Below, in pieces: positions 1 through 9,288 of a stretch of 64,000 bases of DNA. Position numbers and translations under genes: made by a program. This DNA comes from Ruminococcaceae bacterium YAD3003 (GTDB taxonomy: Bacteria; Bacillota; Clostridia; Saccharofermentanales; Saccharofermentanaceae), in contig FNPA01000007.1 in NCBI GenBank assembly GCA_900107185.1, positions 109,115 through 173,114 on the forward strand, read 5' to 3'. Position 1 is the stretch's first letter. Each line of letters starts with the position of its first letter. Below the pieces are notes generated by a model that ran no database searches, was not told where the DNA came from, and worked only from the letters and a program-made list of their open reading frames with translations.

Positions 1-794
1 AGAATGAAACTCTTTCTCCAGGCAAGATCTTGCTCAGTGTCGACGGAAACATCCAGGTTGGTGATGAAATAATCATAGGAAAAAAGGCTTTCGGAGTAGA
101 AAAAAAGGTGGATTTTAAAGACGGCAAAATGAAATATGCTGTCGGCACATCAGTCGTATCAACAATAGTTCTGATAGTTGACGATCTTAATGAAGCAGTT
201 GCCGCTTTTTCTGAATATACTGACAGCCGCGGTAATCCTATGCTTGTTTGGAAATGGACTTATAATTTCGATACTAATCTTGACAGTACGGGTCAGATGG
301 AGCTGAGAGGAAAGATCGGCAGTTATATCGATAATGAGCCCGGTGTTCCTGATTCTGTAGTCTATTACAGTTTCAGCCGTGAAGCTGAACGCGATGATTT
401 TGTAAGCACATTCGGCGGTCTCTTCTTCCTCGGAATACTTCTGAGCATCATCTTCATGGTCTCATGCGTGCTTATTATCTACTATAAGCAGATATCGGAA
501 GGCTATGAAGACCAGTCAAGGTTCTCGATCATGCAAAAGGTCGGTATGACAAAAGAGAATATTAAAAAGAGCATCAACTCACAAATGCTCACGGTATTCT
601 TCATCCCTATCATCTTTGCGTGTATCCACCTTGCAACAGTTCTGCCGATCGTACATAAGCTTCTCCTGCTGTTCGGGCACAACAACGTTCCGCTGCTCCT
701 TATCACAGCCGGTATCTGCGTACTTATCTGCGGATTGTTTTACGCCCTCACCTACAAGCTCACTTCGAACGCATACTATAAGATCGTGTCATAA
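1..794 (+). CDS. FtsX-like ABC transporter permease (BceB/VraG type), 3' part
   Basis: The reading frame is open through the left edge, so only the C-terminal part is present (first full codon at base 3). The visible part has an extracytoplasmic stretch, then about four hydrophobic segments. One segment follows the FLGILLSIIFMVSCVLIIYY stretch, and the last two lie just before the stop. The loop after it (YYKQISEGYEDQSRFSIMQK, then VGMT) is typical of FtsX-domain permeases paired with bacitracin/lantibiotic-type ABC ATPases, which expel or sense membrane-active antimicrobials. The ATPase and two-component genes usually found beside such permeases would lie upstream, outside the window. The 3' end overlaps the convergent GNAT gene by 6 bases. 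Family call is good; substrate unknown. Confidence 0.85.
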   Translation, partial: NETLSPGKILLSVDGNIQVGDEIIIGKKAFGVEKKVDFKDGKMKYAVGTSVVSTIVLIVDDLNEAVAAFSEYTDSRGNPMLVWKWTYNFDTNLDSTGQMELRGKIGSYIDNEPGVPDSVVYYSFSREAERDDFVSTFGGLFFLGILLSIIFMVSCVLIIYYKQISEGYEDQSRFSIMQKVGMTKENIKKSINSQMLTVFFIPIIFACIHLATVLPIVHKLLLLFGHNNVPLLLITAGICVLICGLFYALTYKLTSNAYYKIVS

Positions 795-1244
795 AGACAT
801 GACGTAGATCTGGCAGGGATTGGCTTCGTCCCAATAAAGAGGAAACACTTCAAACTCTTTGAAGCCGCAACTGATATAAAAACGATTCGTAATATCGTAA
901 TCAGGATACATGCCCATTTGGACGGTCTTAACCTGCATAAAGGAATAGCCCTCCGAATGGGCTATTTCTTTTGCCTTCTCAACTAACGCCCTGCCGATTC
1001 CGCTTCTGTGGTGGTCCTTAAGGACTCCCATAACTGCGAGTTCGACAGTTGCGTTTCCTGTCTCCTTCAGGCACAGGAAACCGTCGTATTCACCGTCCTG
1101 CTCGTCTGCGATAAATATCCAGTCCTGACAGTCTCTGATATACCCCTCACGGGATTCTTCTACCTCAAACCATTCAGTAAGAGCTTCTAAAATTATACGT
1201 GAAATCTGACCCTTAAGGGCCTTATCTTCTATGACTTTTATCAT
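789..1244 (-). CDS. GNAT family N-acetyltransferase
   Basis: A 151-aa single-domain GNAT protein, which would transfer an acetyl group from acetyl-CoA to an unknown amine. The acetyl-CoA binding motif A is visible as VLKDHHRSGIGRALVEKAKE (residues ~95-114). It is preceded by the beta-4 strand (VELAVMGV) and followed by the FYISCGFKEFEVFPLYWDE segment of motif B. The ATG has an AAGGA ribosome site about 9 bases upstream. The gene is convergent with the permease and its 3' end overlaps it by 6 bases. Nothing indicates the substrate. Confidence 0.85.
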   Translation of the reverse strand: MIKVIEDKALKGQISRIILEALTEWFEVEESREGYIRDCQDWIFIADEQDGEYDGFLCLKETGNATVELAVMGVLKDHHRSGIGRALVEKAKEIAHSEGYSFMQVKTVQMGMYPDYDITNRFYISCGFKEFEVFPLYWDEANPCQIYVMSL

Positions 1245-1280
1245 ATGATTATTCCTTTTATCGAGATGCCTAATTATAAA

Positions 1281-3059
1281 TCAGGACACAGGCTCGGGCA
1301 TCTTCTCGCCCATGTACTTCTCGTAAAATTCCTTGTATTTCTTCTCGCTGGCTGCATCGCGGCGGTGCTTAAAGTCGTGCATGTAAGTAGCCGGATCCGT
1401 TGTATTCGCGTACTTGAAGCGGTAAGCAATAGCCGCAATATTGAGGCTGTGCTCCGCGATTCTTACGCAGCTGTACAAGATATCATTAAATACAAAGCCC
1501 TGCATTGTCGTGCATTTACCCGTAGCAAGACGTTCAACATGAGCTGCTTTGAACTGGTCGCTCATCTCGCTGATTACGATTCTCAAGGGTCCAACCTCTT
1601 CAGCCCTGGATGCATTGCCTGACTTATAACAATCGAGGGCAATCGTATAAACTTCCTTAACTGCCGGAATAATTCTATTAAGTTCCTTCATTGCTTCATC
1701 TGAGAACTCAAGACGTTTATTGAACATCTCTTCCGCAGAATTGGACAGATAGTTTGCGTGGTCAGCGATTCGCTCAACCTCACCTATCGTCTGCAATAAA
1801 CTCGAGGATCGGTTTTTATCTTCAACAGACAGATGCTGGGTCGTGGTGAGCTTCATGAGGTATGAACCAAGGTGGTCCTCAAAACCATCGATTACTTCCT
1901 CATTTTTCTTAATATAAGCAAAATCATCTTTGTTATAACCGTTCGTGAGCATCAGCATTGACTTATCCAGTCCGTTCTGTGCCTTGCCGATCATCTTGAT
2001 GACGGAGTTACGGCACTCAGCAACAGCGATAGGAGGTGTAAGCATAAGTCTCTCATCGAGCTTGAACTCCTGCTCTTCGTCTGTATCCTTCACGATGATG
2101 TTTGCAAACTTGATAAGAATCTTGCTGAACGGGAAGAGCACAATCGTGTTACCGACATTGAACAATGTGTGGCAAACAGCGATTCCGAATATACTGATCG
2201 TATTGTCCATGAACGAGAAGTCAAAAATGGCATTGAGTCCATAAAAAGCCACCATCCAGATACACGTACCGATAATCTTTATAAGAACATGGATCATGGT
2301 AACTCGCTTAGCAGCACGGCTGACTCCAATGGATGAAAGAACAGCCGTCATACATGTACCGATATTGGCACCCATGATAATTGGGATAGCAACACCATAT
2401 GTAATTTGCCCTGTCATGGACAAAGACTGCAAAATACCGATTGAAGCTGCAGAACTCTGGATAACACCTGTAACAACAGTACCTGCCAGAACACCAAGGA
2501 ACGGATTGTGGAAGGCTGTGAGGATATTTGTAAAACTGTCCATCTCACGTAGGGGAGCCATAGATGTGGACATCATGGTCATACCCTGCATGAGAATTGC
2601 AAAGCCGATGAGCATTGAACCGATATCCTTATGTCTCTGCTGCTTGCATACCATAAGCATGATAATACCGATAAGTGCCACTATGAGAGCGAAACAAGAA
2701 GGCTTCAGGAACTGGAGCAACAGATTATCATTTCCATCAATACCTGAAAGTGACAGGATCCATGCTGTAAGCGTGGTTCCGATATCTGATCCGAAGATTA
2801 CGCCAACCGTCTGCGGGAGTTCCATGATTCCCGAGTTAACGAAACCGATGAGCATAACCGTCATGGCAGATGAAGACTGGATGGCGATCGTAATGATTGC
2901 ACCTATTGTAAGTCCCTTAAAGGGGTTATCCGTTGCCTTGCGGAGGAGTTTCTCGAGTTTGCCTCCCGCTGTCTTCTTCAAAGATTCTGACAGCACTCGC
3001 ATTCCATATAGGAAGAAAGCCAGTCCTCCGAACAAAGTAACAAATGAAAATATATCCAT
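1281..3059 (-). CDS. Na/Pi cotransporter family protein with C-terminal PhoU-like domain
   Basis: A 592-aa protein of the NptA/type II Na-phosphate cotransporter family. Residues ~1-320 hold two inverted repeats of membrane segments, each marked by a QSSS/QSSA signature (IAIQSSSAMTVMLIGFVNSG and GVIQSSAASIGILQ), which in this family line the sodium/phosphate site. The soluble C-terminal third (~345-590) is helical and contains TIGEVERIADHANYLSNSAE, a PhoU-like motif (E-x-x-R-x-x-D-x-x). It therefore probably imports phosphate with sodium, with the PhoU domain gating transport. It stands alone, with a GAGAGG ribosome site before ATG. The ~190-base upstream gap also holds the terminator of the next gene. 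Confidence 0.92.
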   Translation of the reverse strand: MDIFSFVTLFGGLAFFLYGMRVLSESLKKTAGGKLEKLLRKATDNPFKGLTIGAIITIAIQSSSAMTVMLIGFVNSGIMELPQTVGVIFGSDIGTTLTAWILSLSGIDGNDNLLLQFLKPSCFALIVALIGIIMLMVCKQQRHKDIGSMLIGFAILMQGMTMMSTSMAPLREMDSFTNILTAFHNPFLGVLAGTVVTGVIQSSAASIGILQSLSMTGQITYGVAIPIIMGANIGTCMTAVLSSIGVSRAAKRVTMIHVLIKIIGTCIWMVAFYGLNAIFDFSFMDNTISIFGIAVCHTLFNVGNTIVLFPFSKILIKFANIIVKDTDEEQEFKLDERLMLTPPIAVAECRNSVIKMIGKAQNGLDKSMLMLTNGYNKDDFAYIKKNEEVIDGFEDHLGSYLMKLTTTQHLSVEDKNRSSSLLQTIGEVERIADHANYLSNSAEEMFNKRLEFSDEAMKELNRIIPAVKEVYTIALDCYKSGNASRAEEVGPLRIVISEMSDQFKAAHVERLATGKCTTMQGFVFNDILYSCVRIAEHSLNIAAIAYRFKYANTTDPATYMHDFKHRRDAASEKKYKEFYEKYMGEKMPEPVS

Positions 3060-3195
3060 AAATACCTCTCAGCAGATATTATTAGCCGCATTTCTCTATG
3101 TTAATTTTAATATCTAAATGCCAATATGTAAAACCCCTATTTTGTTACAAATTTCAACATATAGACGTTTATCTATATATAGTCTTCATTCATAC

Positions 3196-3218
3196 AAAAA
3201 GGGCACCTTTGTGCCCTT
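3196..3218 (-). terminator. Intrinsic terminator of the zinc-ribbon membrane protein gene
   Basis: An 8-bp stem AAGGGCAC/GTGCCCTT with a 4-base loop is followed on the minus strand by a run of five T. It lies ~28 bases past the stop of the minus-strand gene that begins near 4.06 kb. The rest of the gap up to the Na/Pi transporter start is AT-rich with no other gene. Confidence 0.85.
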
Positions 3219-3246
3219 AGTTGTCTTATTTATTGAAAAACTCTTC

Positions 3247-4059
3247 TTATTCTACCCGGGCTCCACATGAACCGCAGAACTTCGCACCGGGATTAAGCGG
3301 ACCGCCGCAGCTCTCACAGAAATGTACGCCCTGAGCCTGAGGAGCCTGTGCCTGAACGGGTGCAGCGTAAGGCGAAGGCTGCTGGACAGGTGCATAAACA
3401 GGAGCAACCTGCTGGGTATCAATTACCGGAACATATCTGGGAACTGCTAAAGCAGGATTGAGAGTAACTGCCTTACCATAAGCTACGATTCCCGTTGAAC
3501 GCTCAGGGATAAATCTTCCTGCAGCAAAATGAATATCTACATTACAACCGTCGGCAATCTGGAAAACGAACGGAGGTGTATCGTTACCACCGCTTGCTCT
3601 TGCAACAAGAACGTTCTGTCTTTGGTCTGTTCTGGCATGCAGAATATCACCGTTGCTGATAAGACCAACAGATCTGCCATTCAAAACCATGTCAAATTTA
3701 GCAGCTGAAGCTGAAAAAGCCTTCTCACGTGTAATAGTAATGTTTGTCTCAATCGGAAGAGGTTCATAGTATTCTGTGAACTGGCGGATAATCTGTTCGG
3801 TCGGGGTTACATAATCACCCTTCTTACAGTGCTTGGCAACGTTATAAGAAATAGCAGCACCGATACCGACCAGACCATAAGCAATAAGAAAAGATGCATA
3901 CTCCAATTCAAGTGAATAACCGATAATTAATCCAACTATCTCCGGAATGATCCATAAGACGATAGCAAGGGCAATGAAGCCGCCCGGTTTTCTTCCTCTT
4001 TCAATAGCGTTGTTCTTGACGCTCTTGCACAACAACATGATTAGCCAGATTTCAAGCAT
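3247..4059 (-). CDS. Membrane protein with C-terminal zinc ribbon
   Basis: A 270-aa protein of unknown function. Two hydrophobic segments lie at residues ~25-45 and ~54-75. A beta-rich cytosolic region (~95-200) resembles a small carbohydrate- or ligand-binding fold but I do not recognise it. A Pro/Ala/Gln linker (~215-245) leads to a C-terminal zinc ribbon with two CxxC knuckles (FCESCGG and FCGSCGA). The start has a GAGAGGGG ribosome site. It is one of five ribbon-bearing proteins within 11 kb on this strand. Such ribbons in Firmicutes membrane proteins are thought to mediate protein-protein or redox-sensitive contacts; that role here is inference. Confidence 0.75.
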   Translation of the reverse strand: MLEIWLIMLLCKSVKNNAIERGRKPGGFIALAIVLWIIPEIVGLIIGYSLELEYASFLIAYGLVGIGAAISYNVAKHCKKGDYVTPTEQIIRQFTEYYEPLPIETNITITREKAFSASAAKFDMVLNGRSVGLISNGDILHARTDQRQNVLVARASGGNDTPPFVFQIADGCNVDIHFAAGRFIPERSTGIVAYGKAVTLNPALAVPRYVPVIDTQQVAPVYAPVQQPSPYAAPVQAQAPQAQGVHFCESCGGPLNPGAKFCGSCGARVE

Positions 4060-4159
4060 GGATATCCCCTCTCTGAATATATATACCCTAATTGCGTATT
4101 AAGGAACATTATACACAAGATAATGCCATTTCACTGATAGGAATTACAGAATTGAATAC

Positions 4160-4753
4160 TTAATTCTCAATAAGGACCGCTCTGCACGGAGCACCATCTG
4201 TTCCGCCGAGATTGATGGGAGCAGCATTCAAAAGATAAGAGCCGGCAGGAATTTCACTTAACCTTATTCCTTCGAGCAGAACGATTTTCGCGCCGAGCAT
4301 AATATGGTGAACCTCCATAGGAGCTTCCAAAGGGCCCACCGTCTGAGACTCGTTGCCGTAAAGTTTAATTCCTGCTTCTGCGAAAACCTTTGCTGCTTCA
4401 GTTGTAACAGTCACGTTTCCTTTTACGAGAATCATATCTGCTGATTTGGGATCGAAATTCTTAGCTTCCTCCAAAATCCCAATTGCATCTTCTCTTCCTA
4501 AAAAGCCTGTACGCTCTGCCACATAAGCGTAACCGATAAACTTATCTAACGGGACCTGGTCTATAGTCTCCTGACCGTCGATAAAATGAAAAGGAGCATC
4601 AACGTGCGTACCGTTATGGGCACACATCTCAAAAGCAGTCAGGTTGCAGACATCACCATTACTTATCCTGAGTTGCGGAATCTTTTTAGGTGACGGATCA
4701 CCCGGGTATACATTACATCCGAATACTTCCTGGGAAATGTCGTAGATCTTCAT
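4160..4753 (-). CDS. Cyclase family protein (kynurenine formamidase-like metal hydrolase)
   Basis: A 197-aa member of the cyclase/KynB-like family of metal-dependent amidohydrolases. The metal-binding signature HNGTHVDAPFHF is clear near residue 48, and the N-terminal KIYDISQEVFGCNVYPGDP matches the family start. I chose the ATG preceded by AAGGAG 8 bases upstream; the longer in-frame extension has the composition of shadow coding from the preceding gene. It lies 19 bases behind the triple zinc-ribbon gene and is probably cotranscribed with it. Substrates in the family include N-formylkynurenine and other cyclic or linear amides. No tryptophan-catabolic neighbour is present, so the substrate is open. 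Confidence 0.88.
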   Translation of the reverse strand: MKIYDISQEVFGCNVYPGDPSPKKIPQLRISNGDVCNLTAFEMCAHNGTHVDAPFHFIDGQETIDQVPLDKFIGYAYVAERTGFLGREDAIGILEEAKNFDPKSADMILVKGNVTVTTEAAKVFAEAGIKLYGNESQTVGPLEAPMEVHHIMLGAKIVLLEGIRLSEIPAGSYLLNAAPINLGGTDGAPCRAVLIEN

Positions 4754-4772
4754 TGGCTTCTCCTTTATAGAA

Positions 4773-6035
4773 TCAATCCGGCTTAAGGCTGCCGCAGCCT
4801 GCGCAAAACTTTCCTCTGTTTCCGGTTGTTTTGCAGACAGAACATTCCCATGTGCCGTCTTCACTTGCGACAGATTTGGGGTTTCCGCAGTTTGAACAGA
4901 ATTTTCCTGTATTCTCATGACCGCATGAACATATCCATCCGGCAGGTTTAGGCTCACCACATCCGCAACAGTATTTACCTGTGTTTTCCTGACCGCATTT
5001 ACAGGTCCACTTCTCCCCTGTTGCTTCTGCCTTACCGGCATCAGGGTCAACAGCAACCAATCCCATCATTTCAAGGGGACGCTCATGACCGGGCTGTCCG
5101 GCCACATCGATCATGCCCATCATTTGCTTCATGCCCATGAAGCCGGTCATGGCGCCCAGGTTTTCATTGGATATGCTTTTTATACATTCACCCGATGATT
5201 CACATTCGTCCAATAATCTGACCACCTCATCTTCGATGCTCCTGAATGTAAATCCTGACGGACCGCACTGAAGAGTACAGCAGGTATGAGCATCGCCTCC
5301 GATACTCGTGTCATCAAATTCCATCACGATCGTTGAACTCGTGAAGTTATCGAACATCTGAGCTGTTTCTATATCCATTTTCGACAGTGCCGCAAGACGC
5401 TTATCAGTTACAAAATCACGGATCTTTTGGGCGGTTTCCGGATTTATCTTATACTCCATTTCAATGTGACGTCCGCCGCCTGTAGAATTTTTGGAACACA
5501 CGATAGTCCCGTCTTCGTTCCACACCACTTTCCTGGTGCTGTATGAGCTGGTGCCGGCCATCATGCCGTGGGACGAAAGATTATAACTGAATTCTCTTAA
5601 CGGTCCGTGAGGTTCATCTGCAGCTTCAATTTCCTGTTTTCTTTTCTCTTCCTTGGCCTGATAATAAGGCTTCATTATCTTTTCCTGATAGATATCGTAT
5701 ACCTCATCGGGAATGCGGATATTATCTATTCTTGCAGAACCCGTCATTCCTGCTTCCTTGAGGTCATCCATGAGCTTTACCGCGAGTACATTCTGGCCAT
5801 CAACACATAGTATTTTATCCGACTGATTCCAGTTTAAGATGTGTTCCGCGAGTTTCTTTATGGCAAATTTCGCTAGATTGGATCTTCTCTCATCCTCTGT
5901 CGTACCATAAGCCAATTCATCATATTCATCAATATAGAGAGCACCGGTCATTCGCACTTTGAACTCGGTATCACAGCCTTTTTCCATGAACTTCAACGGT
6001 TCAGGGGTTCCGAACTTTGCAATTATTCCGGACAT
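4773..6035 (-). CDS. Protein with three C-terminal zinc ribbons, function unknown
   Basis: A 420-aa soluble protein with no signal peptide or membrane segment. The C-terminal ~80 residues hold three tandem ribbons: WTCKCGQENTGKYCCGCG, WICSCGHENTGKFCSNCG and a third with GKFCAGCG. They are so alike that they look like internal duplications. The N-terminal ~330 residues contain an alpha/beta region and a charged helix (~140-160, AKEEKRKQEIEAADE), with no family I recognise. The ATG used has an AGGAG site at good spacing, while an upstream in-frame ATG 28 codons earlier lacks one. It probably heads an operon with the cyclase gene. Confidence 0.75.
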   Translation of the reverse strand: MSGIIAKFGTPEPLKFMEKGCDTEFKVRMTGALYIDEYDELAYGTTEDERRSNLAKFAIKKLAEHILNWNQSDKILCVDGQNVLAVKLMDDLKEAGMTGSARIDNIRIPDEVYDIYQEKIMKPYYQAKEEKRKQEIEAADEPHGPLREFSYNLSSHGMMAGTSSYSTRKVVWNEDGTIVCSKNSTGGGRHIEMEYKINPETAQKIRDFVTDKRLAALSKMDIETAQMFDNFTSSTIVMEFDDTSIGGDAHTCCTLQCGPSGFTFRSIEDEVVRLLDECESSGECIKSISNENLGAMTGFMGMKQMMGMIDVAGQPGHERPLEMMGLVAVDPDAGKAEATGEKWTCKCGQENTGKYCCGCGEPKPAGWICSCGHENTGKFCSNCGNPKSVASEDGTWECSVCKTTGNRGKFCAGCGSLKPD

Positions 6036-6150
6036 AGATCCATCTCCTTTTCCATATTGAGATAAACAAATTATAACCCAATCTTCAAAATAGGATATCT
6101 GCACAAACCGGAGCTTCAAATTTGGTTGCTACACCTTTTCGAGAAGTCGG

Positions 6151-6170
6151 ATTATTGCTATACAATAAAA
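6151..6170 (+). promoter_or_regulatory. Extended -10 promoter candidate for the MFS gene
   Basis: TGCTATACAAT is a near-consensus extended -10 (TGnTATAAT) about 45 bases before the transporter start. No good -35 hexamer stands at 17 bases, which extended -10 promoters tolerate. Called by eye only. Confidence 0.35.
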
Positions 6171-6212
6171 CTACTTGTTCATTCTTTATTCGGTAAAGGG
6201 GCGGTAACACAA

Positions 6213-7418
6213 ATGGAGAAATGGATCAGATCTGCTATTCCTGCACTTTTAATTCACTGTTCTATCGGCACCGTTTATTGCTGGAGTACTTTTAAAGAGG
6301 CTGTAGCAAACGCAATCGGCATGACTCCTTTTGCTGTCGGTTGGGCATTCTCGCTCGCGATCTTTTTCCTCGGTATGTCCGCTGCTTTCGCCGGTAAGCT
6401 CGTTGAGCTCAATATCCACAAGTCATCCCTGGTCGCAGCCATCTGCTTCACCGTCGGTATGATTGGTACCGGCCTTACTATAAAATTCTTCACGGGAGTT
6501 CTTGCACTCGTCCTGATATATATCTTCTACGGATGCATAATGGGAATCGGTCTGGGTGTCGGTTACCTCACGCCTGTTAAGACACTTATGCTCTGGTTCA
6601 AGGACCATAAAGGCCTTGCGACCGGTATTTCCATCATGGGATTCGGCCTCGCGAAAGCAATTGCCACACCTATCATGGAATTCCTTCAGAACAAGGTCGG
6701 CATCGCCTATATGTTCATCATCCTGGGTATTATTTACTTCATCATGATGTTTGCCGGACACCTCATGCTCAAGAAGCCATCCGACTGGGTCGAGGCCAAA
6801 ACAAACAACGATTTCAGTTATTCCATCCTGAAGAACAAAACCTTTGTAGGCATCTGGCTCATTTTCTACATTAACATTCACTGCGGCCTTATGCTCATCA
6901 CATATGAGAAGCAGTTCCTCAACACAAGATTTGCAGGTCTGGCTTCACTCGCAGTAATCATCAGCGTTATCCCTTCTGTTACAGCTATCTGCAATGCACT
7001 GGGACGTATAGGTTATTCCACAATCTCAGATAAACTCAAGGACAGAAGCCTCATCTACGTAATTATATTCATTTCCTGTATCGTCGTATGCGGACTCTCA
7101 TTTGGAATCATCAACGGCGTTCTGGTCATCATATTACTGATGGTAGTAAACCTCGGCTACGGCGGCGGTTTCTCAACCCTGCCTGCACTCCTGGAATCAA
7201 GATTTGGAATGAAGAATATATCTAAAATCCACGGTCTGACTCTGTCAGCGTGGGCAATTGCAGGACTTACAGGAAACAACCTCTCTGAGGTAATCCTGAA
7301 CAAAACGGAGAACAACTATCAGTTCATAATAATCACTGCAGGCGTACTCTATGCTGTTGCACTGGTTATCTGTCTGTTACTCGTATATCAACGCAAAGGA
7401 AATGAAGTTAAGAACTGA
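6213..7418 (+). CDS. OFA-type major facilitator transporter (oxalate/formate antiporter-like)
   Basis: A 401-aa transporter with about twelve hydrophobic segments. The N-terminal HCSIGTVYCWSTFKEAV and the LMLWFKDHKGLATGISIMGF stretch after TM4 are characteristic of the OFA branch of MFS (OxlT-like), which exchanges small carboxylates or takes up monocarboxylates. The start chosen (MEKWIRSAI) begins directly before the first membrane segment and follows AAAGGGG. The upstream in-frame alternative adds 29 residues with no ribosome site. The 3' end overlaps the convergent gene by 11 bases. Family call is strong; substrate not decidable. Confidence 0.88.
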   Translation: MEKWIRSAIPALLIHCSIGTVYCWSTFKEAVANAIGMTPFAVGWAFSLAIFFLGMSAAFAGKLVELNIHKSSLVAAICFTVGMIGTGLTIKFFTGVLALVLIYIFYGCIMGIGLGVGYLTPVKTLMLWFKDHKGLATGISIMGFGLAKAIATPIMEFLQNKVGIAYMFIILGIIYFIMMFAGHLMLKKPSDWVEAKTNNDFSYSILKNKTFVGIWLIFYINIHCGLMLITYEKQFLNTRFAGLASLAVIISVIPSVTAICNALGRIGYSTISDKLKDRSLIYVIIFISCIVVCGLSFGIINGVLVIILLMVVNLGYGGGFSTLPALLESRFGMKNISKIHGLTLSAWAIAGLTGNNLSEVILNKTENNYQFIIITAGVLYAVALVICLLLVYQRKGNEVKN

Positions 7419-9156
7419 GGTGGTCGCCGAATAGTTCTCTGTCCATTTTAATGAATTCGGGCAACAGCTCACCAAATTCCGTTTTAAGCTTCAGCCCGAC
7501 TTTTTCATAATTCTCTGTTTTGAAAGTTGCTTCGGTCCATTCTTCCATGACGGAGCTGTCATTTACATCCAATTTTAGTCTCTTAATGTCTTCGCAGATA
7601 CGGTTCTCTTCGGACCTGCATTCTTTGAGAACCAGTTCATTCTCGTGATACTGGTTAATGAATTCCAAGAGTTTAAACAATGTATCGTAAAACCCATGGT
7701 ATTCGTCAGGAGATAATTCCTGAGCCTCTAAAACTCTTCCCATCAGCAAGGGAAAGAGATTCCTTGAACGGAAATCCTCAATCTTCATTTCACTGAACGA
7801 AGACCATTTACCGGCACAAAGCACCCAGTTATGAAGTATCAGCGGATCATTTGGATGATCAAGATTCAAGACCCTGTAACAGTCTTCTGCCTCAACAAAA
7901 TCCTTGCGTTTTAATGCTTCGGGAGCATTTTTCAGACGCTCGATAGTAAAACAAGTCTTCGTATGATCAAAACTTACACCATGATGTACACGGTCTATAT
8001 ACATCAGTCTCCTAAGCAGCGTGGGATACTTCTTGATGATCACTTGTTTTTTCTGCGGATACTCCTCATTGTTCGGTTCTATCTGCATCATGACCAGGAT
8101 ATCACTGTACTCTTTGAGCAACTTCATCAGTTTATCAATGAGATTACAGAGATGCTCATTGGGATATATTACATACTTGTGGAATTCATCGACACGCTGC
8201 CGTACAAGCTGCCAGTCAACTTTCATAAGATCTTCGGACAATCTGATCTGGGTAAAAGCCTTCCATTTTCCGGCGCACAAGATTCTTCCGCGAAGAGCCT
8301 CGAAATTATGCTGGTCAAACATAAGTATATGTGAGAAACGCTGATCTGCCGTTTCATAATCACCTGATTTGAGTTCTGCCATCGCTTTCTGCATAGGGTC
8401 GCCGTAAAACAATGAATATCCGTAAGCAATACCGCAGTGGTTACATGTATACAGTTTGCGTTCTTTATCAAATGATAATGTGCCGCCACACTTGGCACAT
8501 CCGATCCTCAAAAGGCCATAAGAAGGCGTAACACTTCCAAATGCCATTTTCGGCTCTTCCACTGATACAGATTCCACATCCGGTTCAAGAACCTTAAGCT
8601 CGGCATAAAGCTTTGCATAGTCCTCTTCTGCTACCTTAAGACTTTGCTGTGCCTCATCAAGTTTTCTGGAAATATCATCTTTGTTGGGAGCACTTATTAA
8701 TGTCAGTTGAAGCGAATTCTTCTCCCTGTTAAATCTGTTGTATTCCTGGGCTTTAGAAATTACTTCCGATAGTTTTGCAAAATATTCCGCATAAGGAGAC
8801 AGGCGGTACCTGTCTTCACCTAACAGTCTGATAATGCCGTTATAAAAACAATGACTAAGATTTACAGGTTCATCTAATATCTTCTCAGAATTAATACTTC
8901 CCGCACAAAAGGCAAGGCCCCTTAACACAAGAAAATTATCGGGTTCATAAGACAATACGGTATTGTACTTTTCCTCTGCGGCCTTATAATCCTTGCGGAA
9001 AAGACAGTAATCTGCCTGAGTCAGCAAATCTTCACTGTGGAAATCAATATAATCGATTTTGGCCCCGCAAAACGGGCAATCCAATACATCCTGGTCTCTG
9101 TCAACATTCAGAATACCGCCGCATTTGGAACATGAATAGCTCTTTAAAGTAGACAT
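7408..9156 (-). CDS. Zinc-ribbon / TPR-like repeat protein
   Basis: A 582-aa soluble protein built from three related modules. Module 1 (~1-80) and module 2 (~215-290) each start with a double-CxxC ribbon (CSKCGG..CPFCGA; CAKCGG..CNHCGI), followed by a TPR-like helix pair ending in LRGLAFCAG or LRGRILCAG. Module 3 (~395-445) keeps the helices (HNWVLCAGKW) but has lost the ribbon. Long charged helical linkers with coiled-coil character lie between them. Function unknown; TPR repeats suggest a scaffold. It has a GAGGGAG ribosome site and is a monocistronic minus-strand gene between two plus-strand genes. Confidence 0.75.
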   Translation of the reverse strand: MSTLKSYSCSKCGGILNVDRDQDVLDCPFCGAKIDYIDFHSEDLLTQADYCLFRKDYKAAEEKYNTVLSYEPDNFLVLRGLAFCAGSINSEKILDEPVNLSHCFYNGIIRLLGEDRYRLSPYAEYFAKLSEVISKAQEYNRFNREKNSLQLTLISAPNKDDISRKLDEAQQSLKVAEEDYAKLYAELKVLEPDVESVSVEEPKMAFGSVTPSYGLLRIGCAKCGGTLSFDKERKLYTCNHCGIAYGYSLFYGDPMQKAMAELKSGDYETADQRFSHILMFDQHNFEALRGRILCAGKWKAFTQIRLSEDLMKVDWQLVRQRVDEFHKYVIYPNEHLCNLIDKLMKLLKEYSDILVMMQIEPNNEEYPQKKQVIIKKYPTLLRRLMYIDRVHHGVSFDHTKTCFTIERLKNAPEALKRKDFVEAEDCYRVLNLDHPNDPLILHNWVLCAGKWSSFSEMKIEDFRSRNLFPLLMGRVLEAQELSPDEYHGFYDTLFKLLEFINQYHENELVLKECRSEENRICEDIKRLKLDVNDSSVMEEWTEATFKTENYEKVGLKLKTEFGELLPEFIKMDRELFGDHLSS

Positions 9157-9232
9157 CCGATAGACTCCCTCAAATCCGTCGAAAACCCAAAACTCCCAAT
9201 TGCGATTATAACATACCGGACATGTAACTTAT

Positions 9233-9263
9233 TTGTAAGTTTAATTATTGCGCGCATTATAAT
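9233..9263 (+). promoter_or_regulatory. SigmaA-like promoter candidate for the Cache hybrid kinase
   Basis: A perfect TATAAT lies 26 bases before the kinase ATG. The best -35 match is TTGTAA with a 19-base spacer, which is long, so the -10 is the stronger half. Called by eye. Confidence 0.45.
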
Positions 9264-9288
9264 ATTATTAGTGCAAAATGAGGTCACT

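Noticed and set aside
2296..3117. 273-aa plus-strand frame antisense to the Na/Pi transporter
   Set aside because: Exact antisense of a clear family member; composition (rich in Ile, Pro, Ser, Met runs) and lack of a ribosome site mark it as a shadow.
6423..6881. 152-aa minus-strand frame inside the MFS gene
   Set aside because: Acidic shadow of membrane-coding codons; no ribosome site.
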